Of a stretch of DNA of 64,000 bases, positions 43,309 through 53,991 are shown in pieces. The notes beneath the pieces are model-generated. The model saw only the letters and a list, made by a program, of their open reading frames with translations. It was not told the DNA's origin and did not search any database. This DNA is from Budvicia diplopodorum (GTDB lineage: Bacteria; Pseudomonadota; Gammaproteobacteria; Enterobacterales; Enterobacteriaceae). The position numbers and the translations under genes are program-made. The stretch covers positions 124,001-188,000 of the forward strand of contig NZ_WOYF01000002.1 in the NCBI RefSeq assembly GCF_009800925.1. Direction: 5' to 3'. Each line of letters starts with the position of its first letter. The stretch's first letter is position 1.

Positions 43309-43880
43309 ATCTGCTCCTAATGTTCCTAATACCCAAAATAATTCAAGTGGTAGGACGACAGCCGGTGAGCTACCCCCTATAAGCTTAATAAGCTAAGCGA
43401 TTCGGGTAATCAAACGTGGCCAACGCACCTGCGGCTTGAAGTATGGCGGATATAATGAAGTTAACCCTTAGTAAGTGTAGTAGGAATAAAAACAAAGCTG
43501 TAATAGGAAAGGTAATGCTTGGCTTTGGTTTATTGACCGACTGATTTGCGCAAATAAACCCAGAAATCCCGATATTTGGTTGAATAATAGCAACCTGAAG
43601 CGCAAAGATTAATCCGTATACCTTCCATTTCTGCCCGAATACCAATCGTTCGGATTTAAATCCTATTAAATAAAATCAACGGCCAGATCAGTAAATATGA
43701 GAAACAATCAGACCGATATCTTAGTCACATTTTCGCTCAACCACGCTTTCATAATGACTCAACCAGACTCCAAAAGTTGGTCCATAAATAATGACCGAAT
43801 ACGTCCGATATTTTTATATCAGGATGCTCATTATTTGGTTAACGGGTTGATCTTTATTTTTCCAACAAAAGGTGATTGAT
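43309..43880. other. Intergenic region between cybC and the glycosidase gene
   Basis: These 570 bases are AT-rich, with only weak open frames that begin at TTG or run into the glycosidase start. They contain the divergent promoters and a short repeat-like segment (listed separately). No RNA gene was recognised. Confidence 0.6.
43329..43362. repeat. Fragment of a dispersed enterobacterial intergenic repeat
   Basis: The sequence ACCCAAAATAATTCAAGT followed by GG-rich, GGTGAGC-containing DNA resembles the start of a short repeat often seen between genes in Yersinia, Serratia and relatives. Recognition is from memory of such sequences, and only one partial copy is in the window. Confidence 0.4.
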
Positions 43881-46800
43881 ATGACTAACCGTATCTTCTA
43901 TTTCCACCAATACCTAGATTGCTCCGGTGGTTTCTCTATTGATTCAGTAGACAACTACAGCGTGACAAACTACGACGGTTCACCTCGCACTCGACCGGGG
44001 CTTTCTGTTACCACTGTTGCACCCAATAGTTGGTTACATTTTAAAACCAGCATCCCTCCGGGAGAATTTACCTCCAATATGATATTTTCTTCCACCCAAA
44101 AATCTAATCAAAGAATACAAATACGGCTTGGTCATCCTGATGGAGAAATACTCTGGACGTTCACCAGCAAAACAACCTCTAAGCCGGGCATTTTTACTGA
44201 TAGTACGAGTGGCCAAATAGCCAGCGATTATGACAGGGAACAGGATATCTACTTTTGTTTCCCTAATGGTTTTTCTGGGGCACTCAATTGGTTTTGTTTT
44301 TGCCAAAGCTTCCAGCAAGAAACGGATGAAGCAGCAATACGTCGAATGCAGTGGTTTAATGAAAGCCGCTTTGGCCATATGATGCACTGGGGGGCCTACT
44401 CCGTATTAGGGAAGGGGGAATGGATTATGGATACTGATAACATCCCCAAAGAACAGTATATACAGGAAGCCTGCATCCCTTTTAATCCCACGCAATACGA
44501 TCCTGAAGCGTGGGCCGATACAATTTATAATGCCGGACAGCGTTATCTAACCATAACGACCAAGCATCATGATGGTTTTGCGATGTTTGAAACCAATGTG
44601 GACGATTTCGCCCCTTATGATGTTGAGAATACCGCGAATATTCATCATCCTGTTCTGACTGACCTTGCTGCCGCGTGCCGCAGGCGTGGAATAAAATTTG
44701 CGACCTACTATTCGCTACTCGACTGGGGGAATGTGCACGAAGTGGCCGTAGAAGATGCAGCAGCAGCCGATCCCCGGAATCCCAACCCGGCACCTCTCAA
44801 TGCTGAATGGTATATATCCGAATTAAAAGAGCACCTCAAAGAATTAATTGAGATTTTCGATCCAGTGTTAATTTGGTTCGATGGCGGTTGGGCACATTTT
44901 CTTAATGATGATGTTGCCAATAATATTAACCGGTATCTCCGTCAACTCTCGCCTGAAATCATTATCAATAACCGGTTAAGCGGTAATCCTAACGTTGCCG
45001 ATTACACCACGCCTGAACAGAGTATTCCTCCCGGCACACTATCTGGCCCTTGGGAAAGCTGTATGACGATGAATAACAGCTGGGGTTATAACCGTTCTGA
45101 CTTAAACTGGAAATCCACGCTTGAGTTACTTCAGCACCTGTTAGATTGCGCCAGCAAAGGGGGAAATTATTTACTCAATACCGGCCCGACGGGGGATGGT
45201 CTAATTCCTCAGCCCTGTATTGATAGGTTAAGTAAAATAGGAATGTGGCTGAATAAATGGGGAACCGCAGTCTATGGCACGCGGGCCGGGACATTGGATG
45301 TCAGCGCCCAATCTGGCGCTTACTGTACAATGAAGTTACCGGGTACAGTCTATATTACGCTGACCGAGTGGCCGGAAGACAAAAAAGTACGTATTGATCG
45401 ACCGGTAAATACGATTAATCGAGCGTATTGGCTCGACAGGCCCAACGATGATGTTACCTGGCAAATTGTAGACGGCTTGGTTTGCGTTGATCTTCCAGAA
45501 CAATCAACAGACTCACTAGGCGTAGTTCTGGTCATGGAGCTGAATGGCTATCCCGAACCTAAAATATATCCCGATCTGGCACTGTTTAGTCACGCTACAG
45601 CCAGCAACACCTGGTACAGGAATACCGTCAATAATGGACCACAATGTGCGGTGGATGGAAACAGGAACACGCGCTGGGCCACCGATCAAGGGGCTAGTTT
45701 CCCCATTACGTTTGAAGTGGCGTTTGATAAAGAAAAATCATTTAACCGCGTTGCATTCTCACAGCATGAGGCAAGAATTAACGATTTTATCATTGAAGCA
45801 AATGTTTCCGGCAAGTGGAAAACCATCATATCCGGTGCATCACCTTCGACCGATTATATTAATTATCTGTCTCAGGTAGTGACAGCAACAAAAGTACGTT
45901 TAGTTATTAATAGCGTGAACGAGCATATGAACCCCAGTTTATATTCGTTTTCACTGTACAATACCGCTGATTTATATGAACCGATTACCCTGCCCGTTAA
46001 TATTGCTCGAGGGAGCTCCGCACAGGCCAATAATGTCTGGTATAACAAAGCACAATATCAGCCAAGTATGGCAATAGACGGTTCTCTTTCAACGCGTTGG
46101 GCGGCAAATGATAATCCCGTGCTACCAATCCTCTTTACGTTAAATTTTATCAAACCAGAAACGTTCGATACCGTGAGTATTGCCGAATATATCGACACCG
46201 CTACCAACGCGGGACGAATTAGTCGTTTTACTTTACAAATCCTCGCATCAGATGAAGTCACCTGGGTGGATATTTATCAGGGTACTGATACCAGCCTGAC
46301 TATCACTTTACCTCGGCGCACTCAAAGTACAGCGCTACGTCTGGTAATATCGCAATTACACGGCACACAGGGGCCAAGTATTTACGAGCTAAACGTTTGG
46401 CAAACGGTGCGTCTGCCTTTGATAAAACTGGGTCATGACGATCTTTTAGAAGCAGAAGCCCGCCTAAGTTTTGAATACTTCTGGCGCGAGGCTAATACCA
46501 CGGAAGGCGCTCTGGGGTATGGATTAATATCAAGCAGCATGGGAAGTCGAACAAGCAGTATTGCACATTCTGGCTTTGCATTAAGCGGCCTGGTTATTGC
46601 GGTAGAACGAGGCTGGATTAGCCAGAGCGCCGCTCAGGAGCGGTGTGAAAAATCGCTCTATACTCTGAAAAATAATTTGCTGACACATAACGGTTTCTTT
46701 CAGCATTTTATTAATATGGATAATCCTACCGATCCGACAAATACGACGGAATATTCCACTGTGGATACGATGTTGGCGCTGAATGGCATTTTAACTGCCG

Positions 46801-47666
46801 GGCAATATTTCGGTGGTAAAAGCGCAATATTGGCCCAACAAATTTTCGATCGCGTTGATTGGTATAGCGCCATTGCGCCCAATGGTCATTTTACTATGGC
46901 GTGGGACAATACGGGGGTTATGAGCTCTGCAACCTGGGGCGGTTATGCAGAGCAATTTTGCATGTATCCCATGGCTGCCGGTTCGACCACGCTGGAACCG
47001 GCCAACGGAGCAGATATGTTCTATTCATTAGAACGTAAACACGGGCGCTATGGTAATTGTGGTGAATTGATATACGTGTGGGGAGGAGAGTTGTTTACCT
47101 ATCAATTCTCTCCTGCATGGATTGATTTTCGAAAAGTTATCGATCGTAAGGGAGATGACTGGTGGCAAAACTCAGTGAATGCCAGCCTATCTAATCTACA
47201 GTTCTGCATCGATAACAGCGATATTTTTCCATCAATGGGAAACAATGACTGGGGTTTAACCGCGTCAGATGCACCGTCTGGATATGGTGTTTATGGTTCA
47301 CCGCCTTCGGGAAATTTAAATGCCAACGGGAGCAGTGTCAATAATATGCATCGTACTGATGGTACTATTACGCCAAGCGGCCCTATTGGTTCATTGCCAT
47401 TCATGCCCGATCCAAACGTTGTCTTCTCTGCTATGCAACACTGGTATCAAGATCATCCACGGCTATGGACAGGCTATGGGTTCCTGGAGTCTTATAACTT
47501 ATCCATGCCTATGCCGTGGTACAGCTCATCAATCTCAGGTTTGATTAAAGGGATTACGCTGTTAATGATAGAAAACTATCGCAGTGGCTTAATCTGGAAT
47601 ATTTATATGCAGCACCCCGTAATTAAGAAGGGATTAGCAGCTATTTTTGATTTACCAAAGAAATAA
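43881..47666 (+). CDS. Multidomain glycosidase: GH29 fucosidase-like, two F5/8C domains, glucoamylase-like domain
   Basis: This 1261-residue protein appears to join two catalytic modules. Residues 1-150 form a beta-rich segment. About 155-555 resemble GH29 alpha-L-fucosidases: FGHMMHWGAYSV, TTKHHDGFAMFET, the probable nucleophile D334 in LIWFDGGW, E392 in GPWES, and NYLLNTGPTGDG. About 560-695 and 705-840 are two F5/8 type C (CBM32-like) domains (AVDGNRNTRWA; AIDGSLSTRWA). From ~846 the sequence resembles the PF10091 glucoamylase-like family that includes beta-1,2-glucanases: LSFEYFWREAN, GFALSGLVIAVERGW, NDWGLTASDAPSGYG, WTGYGFLESYNL. No signal peptide is visible. The ATG follows AAAGGTGAT. 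It stands alone between cybC and leuL, suggesting acquisition. Substrate specificity is unknown. Confidence 0.8.
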   Translation: MTNRIFYFHQYLDCSGGFSIDSVDNYSVTNYDGSPRTRPGLSVTTVAPNSWLHFKTSIPPGEFTSNMIFSSTQKSNQRIQIRLGHPDGEILWTFTSKTTSKPGIFTDSTSGQIASDYDREQDIYFCFPNGFSGALNWFCFCQSFQQETDEAAIRRMQWFNESRFGHMMHWGAYSVLGKGEWIMDTDNIPKEQYIQEACIPFNPTQYDPEAWADTIYNAGQRYLTITTKHHDGFAMFETNVDDFAPYDVENTANIHHPVLTDLAAACRRRGIKFATYYSLLDWGNVHEVAVEDAAAADPRNPNPAPLNAEWYISELKEHLKELIEIFDPVLIWFDGGWAHFLNDDVANNINRYLRQLSPEIIINNRLSGNPNVADYTTPEQSIPPGTLSGPWESCMTMNNSWGYNRSDLNWKSTLELLQHLLDCASKGGNYLLNTGPTGDGLIPQPCIDRLSKIGMWLNKWGTAVYGTRAGTLDVSAQSGAYCTMKLPGTVYITLTEWPEDKKVRIDRPVNTINRAYWLDRPNDDVTWQIVDGLVCVDLPEQSTDSLGVVLVMELNGYPEPKIYPDLALFSHATASNTWYRNTVNNGPQCAVDGNRNTRWATDQGASFPITFEVAFDKEKSFNRVAFSQHEARINDFIIEANVSGKWKTIISGASPSTDYINYLSQVVTATKVRLVINSVNEHMNPSLYSFSLYNTADLYEPITLPVNIARGSSAQANNVWYNKAQYQPSMAIDGSLSTRWAANDNPVLPILFTLNFIKPETFDTVSIAEYIDTATNAGRISRFTLQILASDEVTWVDIYQGTDTSLTITLPRRTQSTALRLVISQLHGTQGPSIYELNVWQTVRLPLIKLGHDDLLEAEARLSFEYFWREANTTEGALGYGLISSSMGSRTSSIAHSGFALSGLVIAVERGWISQSAAQERCEKSLYTLKNNLLTHNGFFQHFINMDNPTDPTNTTEYSTVDTMLALNGILTAGQYFGGKSAILAQQIFDRVDWYSAIAPNGHFTMAWDNTGVMSSATWGGYAEQFCMYPMAAGSTTLEPANGADMFYSLERKHGRYGNCGELIYVWGGELFTYQFSPAWIDFRKVIDRKGDDWWQNSVNASLSNLQFCIDNSDIFPSMGNNDWGLTASDAPSGYGVYGSPPSGNLNANGSSVNNMHRTDGTITPSGPIGSLPFMPDPNVVFSAMQHWYQDHPRLWTGYGFLESYNLSMPMPWYSSSISGLIKGITLLMIENYRSGLIWNIYMQHPVIKKGLAAIFDLPKK

Positions 47667-47677
47667 ATCATTGAGTG

Positions 47678-47713
47678 CAACAAACCCCCAAATAGTTTTC
47701 CGGGGGTTTGTTG
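47678..47713 (+). terminator. Stem-loop after the glycosidase gene
   Basis: A perfect 12-bp inverted repeat (47678-47689 with 47702-47713, CCCCC/GGGGG core) begins 11 bases past the stop. Only a weak T-tract follows. Confidence 0.75.
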
Positions 47714-47834
47714 GGGTAATATCCGGCAGGCGATACGATAATATTTTTCAAGTCATATCCAACAGGGTGTTAACGTTACCGCTATAGAACAAGCCGCGAA
47801 AATATGCGCAATGAATGATAGGGCCTTTCCGTAT

Positions 47835-47948
47835 TCATCCCCCCATCAAACCCTTCACCCCATCAATTCCACCGAGCAGATAGGCAATCAGTATCACTAC
47901 GCCCGCAGCAATAAACGCAAATTTGATGAAGGTTTTTATCGTTGGCAT
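47835..47948 (-). CDS. 37-residue small membrane protein
   Basis: This short frame has an ATG preceded by GGAG seven bases upstream on the minus strand. It encodes a basic start (MPTIKTFIKFAF), one hydrophobic helix (AAGVVILIAYLLGG) and a short glycine-rich tail ending LMGG. The composition and topology are those of a single-span small membrane protein. I do not recognise a family. It is divergent from the leucine operon and converges on the glycosidase. It is annotated because the ribosome site and the membrane helix together are unlikely by chance, but expression is unproven. Confidence 0.55.
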   Translation of the reverse strand: MPTIKTFIKFAFIAAGVVILIAYLLGGIDGVKGLMGG

Positions 47949-48049
47949 TTGGCTACTCCGATAGTTGGGCTTATAGGCCGTTGGGCATCATCTTACTAAA
48001 ACATTGCGCAGAACAACGATAAGTTTTTAGGCGCATTTTAAAACAATCG

Positions 48050-48078
48050 TTGACAAGCTCTCGGGAATCCAGTATCAA
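48050..48078 (+). promoter_or_regulatory. Promoter of the leucine operon
   Basis: A perfect -35 TTGACA (48050-48055), a 17-base spacer and a -10 TATCAA (48073-48078) lie about 43 bases upstream of the leader peptide start. Confidence 0.85.
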
Positions 48079-48120
48079 TTTATACCATTGTGAAAATAAT
48101 TTATTAGAGAACTGGATCGC

Positions 48121-48198
48121 ATGATTTTATCAATTCGTCTCCTCAGCCTCCTCCTCCTCGCATCCCGTTGCGCGGCTGGCTTGTGGAAAACGAACTGA
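48121..48198 (+). CDS. leuL: leu operon leader peptide LeuL
   Basis: This 25-residue leader has eight leucines (TTA, six CTC, TTG), with four consecutive CTC codons at positions 10-13 and two more at 7-8. Ribosomes stalling here when leucyl-tRNA is scarce would prevent formation of the downstream terminator and allow leuABCD transcription. It is too short for ordinary gene finders. E. coli LeuL likewise has a run of leucine codons, but of CUA. Confidence 0.9.
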   Translation: MILSIRLLSLLLLASRCAAGLWKTN

Positions 48199-48220
48199 CC
48201 TGATTCAGTCAAAACACAAG

Positions 48221-48251
48221 AAACCCGCGCTACCTGCGCGGGTTTTTTTTT
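48221..48251 (+). terminator. leu operon attenuator terminator
   Basis: A GC-rich stem (AACCCGCGC with GCGCGGGTT, 48222-48244) and five-base TACCT loop are followed by a run of T to 48251. It lies 22 bases after the leuL stop and 45 before leuA: the classical attenuator layout. Confidence 0.93.
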
Positions 48252-48295
48252 CGCTCCGCGGGCAGGCCAGAACTTCATTAATCAAGGAACACAGC

Positions 48296-49846
48296 ATGAG
48301 CCAGCAAGTCATAATCTTTGATACCACCCTGCGTGATGGCGAACAGGCATTGCAAGCCAGCCTGAGCGTTAAAGAAAAATTGCAGATTGCTTTAGCGTTA
48401 GAGCGCATGGGCGTAGACGTAATGGAAGTTGGCTTTCCGGTCTCCTCTCCGGGCGATTTCGATTCGGTACAAACCATCGCCCGCCAGATTAAAAATAGCC
48501 GAGTTTGCGCACTGGCTCGCTGCGTTGATAAAGATATCGACGTTGCCGCAGAAGCATTACGCGTCGCTGAGGCCTTCCGTATTCACGTATTCTTAGCCAC
48601 TTCCACCTTACATATCGAATCGAAGCTAAAGCGCTCATTTGAAGACGTGATGGAAATGGCCATTCGCTCGGTAAAAAGAGCCCGCAACTACACTGACGAC
48701 GTCGAATTCTCCTGTGAAGATGCTGGCCGTACCCCCATCGATAACTTATGCCGTATTGTTGAATCGGCCATTAACGCCGGTGCAACCACCATTAATATTC
48801 CTGATACCGTCGGCTACACGGTACCGCGCCAGTTTGGCAATATCATCGAAACCTTATACCAGCGCGTACCTAACATCGATAAGGCCATTGTATCGGTTCA
48901 CTGCCACGATGACTTAGGCATGTCGGTTGCCAACTCAATTACCGCCGTTCAGGCCGGAGCCCGTCAGGTTGAAGGAACGATTAACGGTTTGGGTGAGCGC
49001 GCCGGTAACTGTTCGCTGGAAGAAGTGATTATGGCGATTAAAGTGCGCCAAGACTTGCTGGGCGTGCATACCAACATTCATCACCAAGAAATCTACCGCA
49101 CCAGCCAGTTAGTCAGCCAACTGTGTAATATGCCAGTACCGGCGAATAAAGCGGTTGTCGGCTCCAATGCTTACGCACACTCTTCCGGCATTCATCAAGA
49201 CGGCGTGCTGAAAAATCGTCAAACCTACGAAATCATGACCCCGGAATCCATTGGTTTTAGCCAAGTGCAGCTGAATTTAACCTCCCGTTCTGGCCGTGCT
49301 GCGGTCAAGCATCGTATGGAAGCCATGGGCTATACCGACAGTGATTACTCACTAGACGAGCTGTACAGCGAATTTTTGAAGCTGGCGGATAAGAAAGGCC
49401 AAGTGTTTGATTACGACTTAGAAGCGCTGGTGTTTATTCGTAAGCAGCACGAAGAGCAAGATCGCTTCTCACTGGACTATTTCAGCGTACAGTCAGGCAC
49501 TAACCTGATGGCGACCGCATCGGTACGTTTAGCCTGCGGCGGCGAGATCAAAGCGGAAGCAGCAACCGGCAACGGCCCCGTTGATGCGGTTTATCAGGCG
49601 ATTAACCGCATTACAGAATACCCAATCTCCATTGTTAAATACCAACTGACGGCCAAAGGTCAGGGCAAAGATGCCCTAGGTCAGGTGGATATCGTGGCGG
49701 AATATGAAGGTCGTCGTTTCCACGGCGTTGGTCTGGCAACGGATATCGTTGAGTCATCCGCCCTGGCGCTGGTTCACGTACTGAACCACATCTGGCGTGC
49801 GCAGCAGGTAGAACAACAAAAGCAGCGACTGTCTCAAGCCGTATAA
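48296..49846 (+). CDS. leuA: 2-isopropylmalate synthase LeuA
   Basis: LeuA condenses acetyl-CoA with 2-oxoisovalerate, the first committed step to leucine, and is inhibited by leucine. The DRE-TIM barrel starts with [19 protein letters not shown] carries metal ligands, and [10 protein letters not shown] follows. The C-terminal LeuA dimer/allosteric domain occupies about residues 390-510. It has 516 residues against 523 in E. coli. AAGGA precedes the ATG. Confidence 0.97.
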   Translation: MSQQVIIFDTTLRDGEQALQASLSVKEKLQIALALERMGVDVMEVGFPVSSPGDFDSVQTIARQIKNSRVCALARCVDKDIDVAAEALRVAEAFRIHVFLATSTLHIESKLKRSFEDVMEMAIRSVKRARNYTDDVEFSCEDAGRTPIDNLCRIVESAINAGATTINIPDTVGYTVPRQFGNIIETLYQRVPNIDKAIVSVHCHDDLGMSVANSITAVQAGARQVEGTINGLGERAGNCSLEEVIMAIKVRQDLLGVHTNIHHQEIYRTSQLVSQLCNMPVPANKAVVGSNAYAHSSGIHQDGVLKNRQTYEIMTPESIGFSQVQLNLTSRSGRAAVKHRMEAMGYTDSDYSLDELYSEFLKLADKKGQVFDYDLEALVFIRKQHEEQDRFSLDYFSVQSGTNLMATASVRLACGGEIKAEAATGNGPVDAVYQAINRITEYPISIVKYQLTAKGQGKDALGQVDIVAEYEGRRFHGVGLATDIVESSALALVHVLNHIWRAQQVEQQKQRLSQAV

Positions 49847-49932
49847 CTCAATTGAAAACCCGTTGATGGCGCAATAAATCAAGGCCATAAACGGGAGTTC
49901 GTAGCATTAGAAACATTAAAATAATTTTATAA

Positions 49933-51045
<1,113 letters not shown>

Positions 51046-51047
51046 CA

Positions 51048-52448
51048 ATGGCTAAGACACTGTATCAAAAGTTATACGACGCTCACGTGATTTACGAAGC
51101 ACCGAATGAAACACCATTACTGTATATTGACCGCCATCTGGTCCACGAAGTGACATCGCCTCAGGCTTTCGACGGCTTACGCGCTATGAAGCGTAAAGTC
51201 CGCCAGCCGGGCAAGACTTTCGCTACCATGGATCATAACGTTTCAACTCAAACCAAAGACATTAACGCTAGCGGTGAAATGGCGCGCATTCAGATGCAGG
51301 AGTTAATCAAGAACTGCGCTGAGTTTAACGTCTCTTTATATGACCTGAACCATCCGTACCAAGGTATTGTCCACGTTATTGGCCCGGAACAGGGCATGAC
51401 CCTGCCGGGTATGACCATCGTCTGCGGTGACTCTCATACCGCGACGCACGGCGCCTTCGGCTCGTTGGCCTTCGGTATCGGTACTTCCGAAGTTGAACAC
51501 GTTTTAGCCACCCAAACGTTGAAACAGTCGCGCGCTAAAACCATGAAAATTGAAGTCAACGGCACTGCCGCACAAGGCATTACTGCGAAAGACATCGTAC
51601 TGGCCATTATTGGTAAAATCGGTCACGCAGGCGGCACCGCTCACGTTGTTGAATTTTGTGGTAAAGCCATTGAAGCGTTATCGATGGAAGGCCGCATGAC
51701 CCTGTGTAATATGGCGATTGAAATGGGCGCGAAAGCCGGTTTGGTTGCGCCAGATGACATCACGTTTGACTACGTCAAAGGCCGCCAATTTTCGCCAAAA
51801 GCAGACAATTGGGAACAGGCGGTAGCTTACTGGCGCACGCTGAAGTCTGACGAAGGGGCTAAGTTTGACGCCGTCGTCACCCTGAACGCGGCCGATATTG
51901 CGCCACAGGTAACCTGGGGAACCAACCCCGGTCAGGTTATGGCCGTTAACCAAACGATTCCAGACCCGGCGTCGTTTTCCGATCCGGTAGAGCGTACTTC
52001 AGCAGAAAAAGCGCTGGCGTATATGGACCTGAAAGCGGGCACCAGGCTAACCGATATCCCGATCGATAAAGTATTTATCGGCTCTTGTACTAACTCGCGC
52101 ATTGAAGATTTACGCGCGGCCGCCGCCATTGCGAAAGGCCGTAAAGTCGCTCAGGGCGTAGTCGCTATGGTAGTACCGGGATCCGGGCCGGTTAAAGCTC
52201 AGGCTGAGGCCGAAGGTCTGGACAAAATATTCATTGAAGCCGGTTTCGAATGGCGTTTACCGGGCTGTTCTATGTGCTTAGCCATGAACAATGACCGCTT
52301 AGAGCCGGGCGAACGCTGTGCGTCTACCAGCAACCGTAACTTTGAAGGCCGTCAGGGCCGCGGTGGCCGCACCCATTTGGTGAGCCCGGCCATGGCCGCG
52401 GCGGCCGCAATTAGCGGTCACTTTGCCGATATTCGTGAGCTGAGCTAA
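51048..52448 (+). CDS. leuC: Isopropylmalate isomerase large subunit LeuC
   Basis: LeuC is the [4Fe-4S] subunit of isopropylmalate isomerase. The cluster cysteines are visible in IGSCTNSR and LPGCSMC (three in all). It has 466 residues, the same as E. coli. It pairs with LeuD, 31 bases downstream. Confidence 0.97.
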   Translation: MAKTLYQKLYDAHVIYEAPNETPLLYIDRHLVHEVTSPQAFDGLRAMKRKVRQPGKTFATMDHNVSTQTKDINASGEMARIQMQELIKNCAEFNVSLYDLNHPYQGIVHVIGPEQGMTLPGMTIVCGDSHTATHGAFGSLAFGIGTSEVEHVLATQTLKQSRAKTMKIEVNGTAAQGITAKDIVLAIIGKIGHAGGTAHVVEFCGKAIEALSMEGRMTLCNMAIEMGAKAGLVAPDDITFDYVKGRQFSPKADNWEQAVAYWRTLKSDEGAKFDAVVTLNAADIAPQVTWGTNPGQVMAVNQTIPDPASFSDPVERTSAEKALAYMDLKAGTRLTDIPIDKVFIGSCTNSRIEDLRAAAAIAKGRKVAQGVVAMVVPGSGPVKAQAEAEGLDKIFIEAGFEWRLPGCSMCLAMNNDRLEPGERCASTSNRNFEGRQGRGGRTHLVSPAMAAAAAISGHFADIRELS

Positions 52449-52479
52449 GCCCAGACAAGCCAAACAAGGAACCTCACAC

Positions 52480-53082
52480 ATGACTAAATTTACTCAACAT
52501 ATCGGGATCGTGGTGCCATTAGACGCCGCTAACGTCGATACTGACGCGATTATTCCGAAACAGTTTTTACAGAAAGTTACCCGCACCGGGTTTGGTCAGC
52601 ACCTGTTTAACGACTGGCGCTTTCTCGACGACGCAGGCCAAAAGCCAAATCCTGACTTCGTACTGAACAAACCGCGTTATAAAGGTGCGTCCATCCTGTT
52701 GGCCCGTGAAAACTTCGGCTGCGGCTCTTCCCGTGAGCACGCACCGTGGGCGCTGACCGATTACGGTTTTAAAGTGGTTATTGCACCAAGCTTTGCCGAT
52801 ATCTTTTACGGTAACTCGCTGAATAACCAGCTGCTACCGTTAACCTTAAGTGAAGCCGACATCGATGTGTTATTCAAACTGGTCGATCGTCAGGAAGGCG
52901 TTCAGTTTACCGTCGATCTGGAAAACCAAACGGTGATTGCCGATGGTAAAAGCTACGGTTTTGACATTGATGCGTTTCGTAAGCACTGCATGATTAACGG
53001 GCTAGACAGCATTGGCCTGACGCTTCAGCACGATGCAGAGATTAGCGCTTATGAAGCGAAGCAACCGGCGTTTTTAAGCTAA
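52480..53082 (+). CDS. leuD: Isopropylmalate isomerase small subunit LeuD
   Basis: LeuD is the swivelling-domain subunit completing the isomerase. [11 protein letters not shown] lies near the start, and [15 protein letters not shown] is the substrate-binding loop. It has 200 residues against 201 in E. coli. It ends the leucine operon and is followed by a hairpin. Confidence 0.97.
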   Translation: MTKFTQHIGIVVPLDAANVDTDAIIPKQFLQKVTRTGFGQHLFNDWRFLDDAGQKPNPDFVLNKPRYKGASILLARENFGCGSSREHAPWALTDYGFKVVIAPSFADIFYGNSLNNQLLPLTLSEADIDVLFKLVDRQEGVQFTVDLENQTVIADGKSYGFDIDAFRKHCMINGLDSIGLTLQHDAEISAYEAKQPAFLS

Positions 53083-53107
53083 ACGACATGTGTTTATTGT
53101 GTATTTC

Positions 53108-53129
53108 AAGGCCAGCATTTGCTGGCCTT
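53108..53129 (+). terminator. Hairpin after leuD
   Basis: A perfect 9-bp stem (53108-53116 with 53121-53129) and ATTT loop lie 26 bases past the leuD stop. The T-run is poor, so it may act mainly as a 3'-end stabiliser. Confidence 0.6.
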
Positions 53130-53135
53130 ACCATA

Positions 53136-53166
53136 CCGTCATCCCGGCGAAAGCCCGGGACCCCGG
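53136..53166. repeat. REP-like short palindromic element
   Basis: CGTCATCCCGGCGAAAGCC followed by CGGGACC forms an imperfect GC-rich hairpin. The TCATCCCGGC...GGGA pattern is that of small dispersed intergenic repeats found in many proteobacteria. Only one copy lies in the window. Confidence 0.5.
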
Positions 53167-53370
53167 TTTTGGCTAACAAATTGACGCTTAGCTTAATGAC
53201 CAAATCCCGGCTCTTTCTAAGCCTTTAATCCTACCAACAGCCACCCCACCTGAAAGATCCCGATACATTTTATTAAAAAAACAACGGAAGACCCTTTGCG
53301 TGATTAGTTTACAATCCGCTATCAGTGCTATACAAGCGCTGGGCTATTTTCGAAAGGGAGCTGATTAATA

Positions 53371-53913
53371 ATGAAAAAACTACTTTTGGCCGGTGCATGT
53401 GCCGCCTTCTTTCTCTCAACGGCGGCTAACGCGATTAGCGTTCACGGTCAGGCCGGTGAAGACTACACCAACGTTCAGGTTGGATTAGGCACTGAGTCAA
53501 CCGGTCTGGCAGTAACCGGCAACTGGTCCCGTAGCGATCACAATGGCGAGGTATACGGTCTTGGCCTCGGCCTTAACGTGCCAGTAGGGCCACTAATGGC
53601 AACCGTTGGCGGTAAGGCGTTATACCTTAACCCTGAAAATAATGACGATGACTTTGCGGCGGCGGTCGGTGGCGGTCTGAGATGGCCAGTAACTGAACGC
53701 ATTTCACTGTACGGTGAGGGATATTACGCCCCTGACTCCCTCACTACCGGCAGCAATAGCTATTATGAAGCCACCGGCGGCGTGCGTTTAGACGTGTTCC
53801 GCCCTATCAGCGTTGATGCCGGATACCGCTATGTGAAAGTAGAAGGTGAAGACGGTAACAGAAACAGCGTAGTGGCCGACGGCCCTTATGTGGGCGCCAG
53901 CGTTAGCTTCTAA
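53371..53913 (+). CDS. yfaZ: YfaZ-family outer membrane protein
   Basis: This is a predicted small outer-membrane beta-barrel of unknown transport role. A signal peptide ends at TAANA before ISVHGQAG. Alternating hydrophobic strands follow, with the conserved GLGLGLNVPVGP stretch, and the chain ends with an aromatic VSF as expected for BAM recognition. Its 180 residues equal E. coli YfaZ in length. AGGGAG precedes the ATG and a strong terminator follows. It marks the boundary between the leucine operon and the accessory region. Confidence 0.82.
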   Translation: MKKLLLAGACAAFFLSTAANAISVHGQAGEDYTNVQVGLGTESTGLAVTGNWSRSDHNGEVYGLGLGLNVPVGPLMATVGGKALYLNPENNDDDFAAAVGGGLRWPVTERISLYGEGYYAPDSLTTGSNSYYEATGGVRLDVFRPISVDAGYRYVKVEGEDGNRNSVVADGPYVGASVSF

Positions 53914-53929
53914 TCGTTCAATCGTTTAT

Positions 53930-53964
53930 ACGCCGGGGCATATTTTGTTCCGGCGTGTTTTTTT
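53930..53964 (+). terminator. Intrinsic terminator after yfaZ
   Basis: A 7-bp stem (53930-53936, 53950-53956, ACGCCGG/CCGGCGT) is followed by seven T residues. Confidence 0.9.
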
Positions 53965-53991
53965 GTTTGCGTATTCACCTCATACTTACAT

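Noticed and set aside
43385-43645. 86-residue minus-strand frame between cybC and the glycosidase
   Set aside because: It starts at TTG without a ribosome site and its composition looks non-coding.
43697-43879. 60-residue plus-strand frame just before the glycosidase
   Set aside because: It overlaps the ribosome site of the real gene and has no recognisable features.
47811-47999. 62-residue plus-strand frame between the glycosidase and leuL
   Set aside because: It is antisense to the 37-residue membrane protein, which has the better ribosome site and helix.
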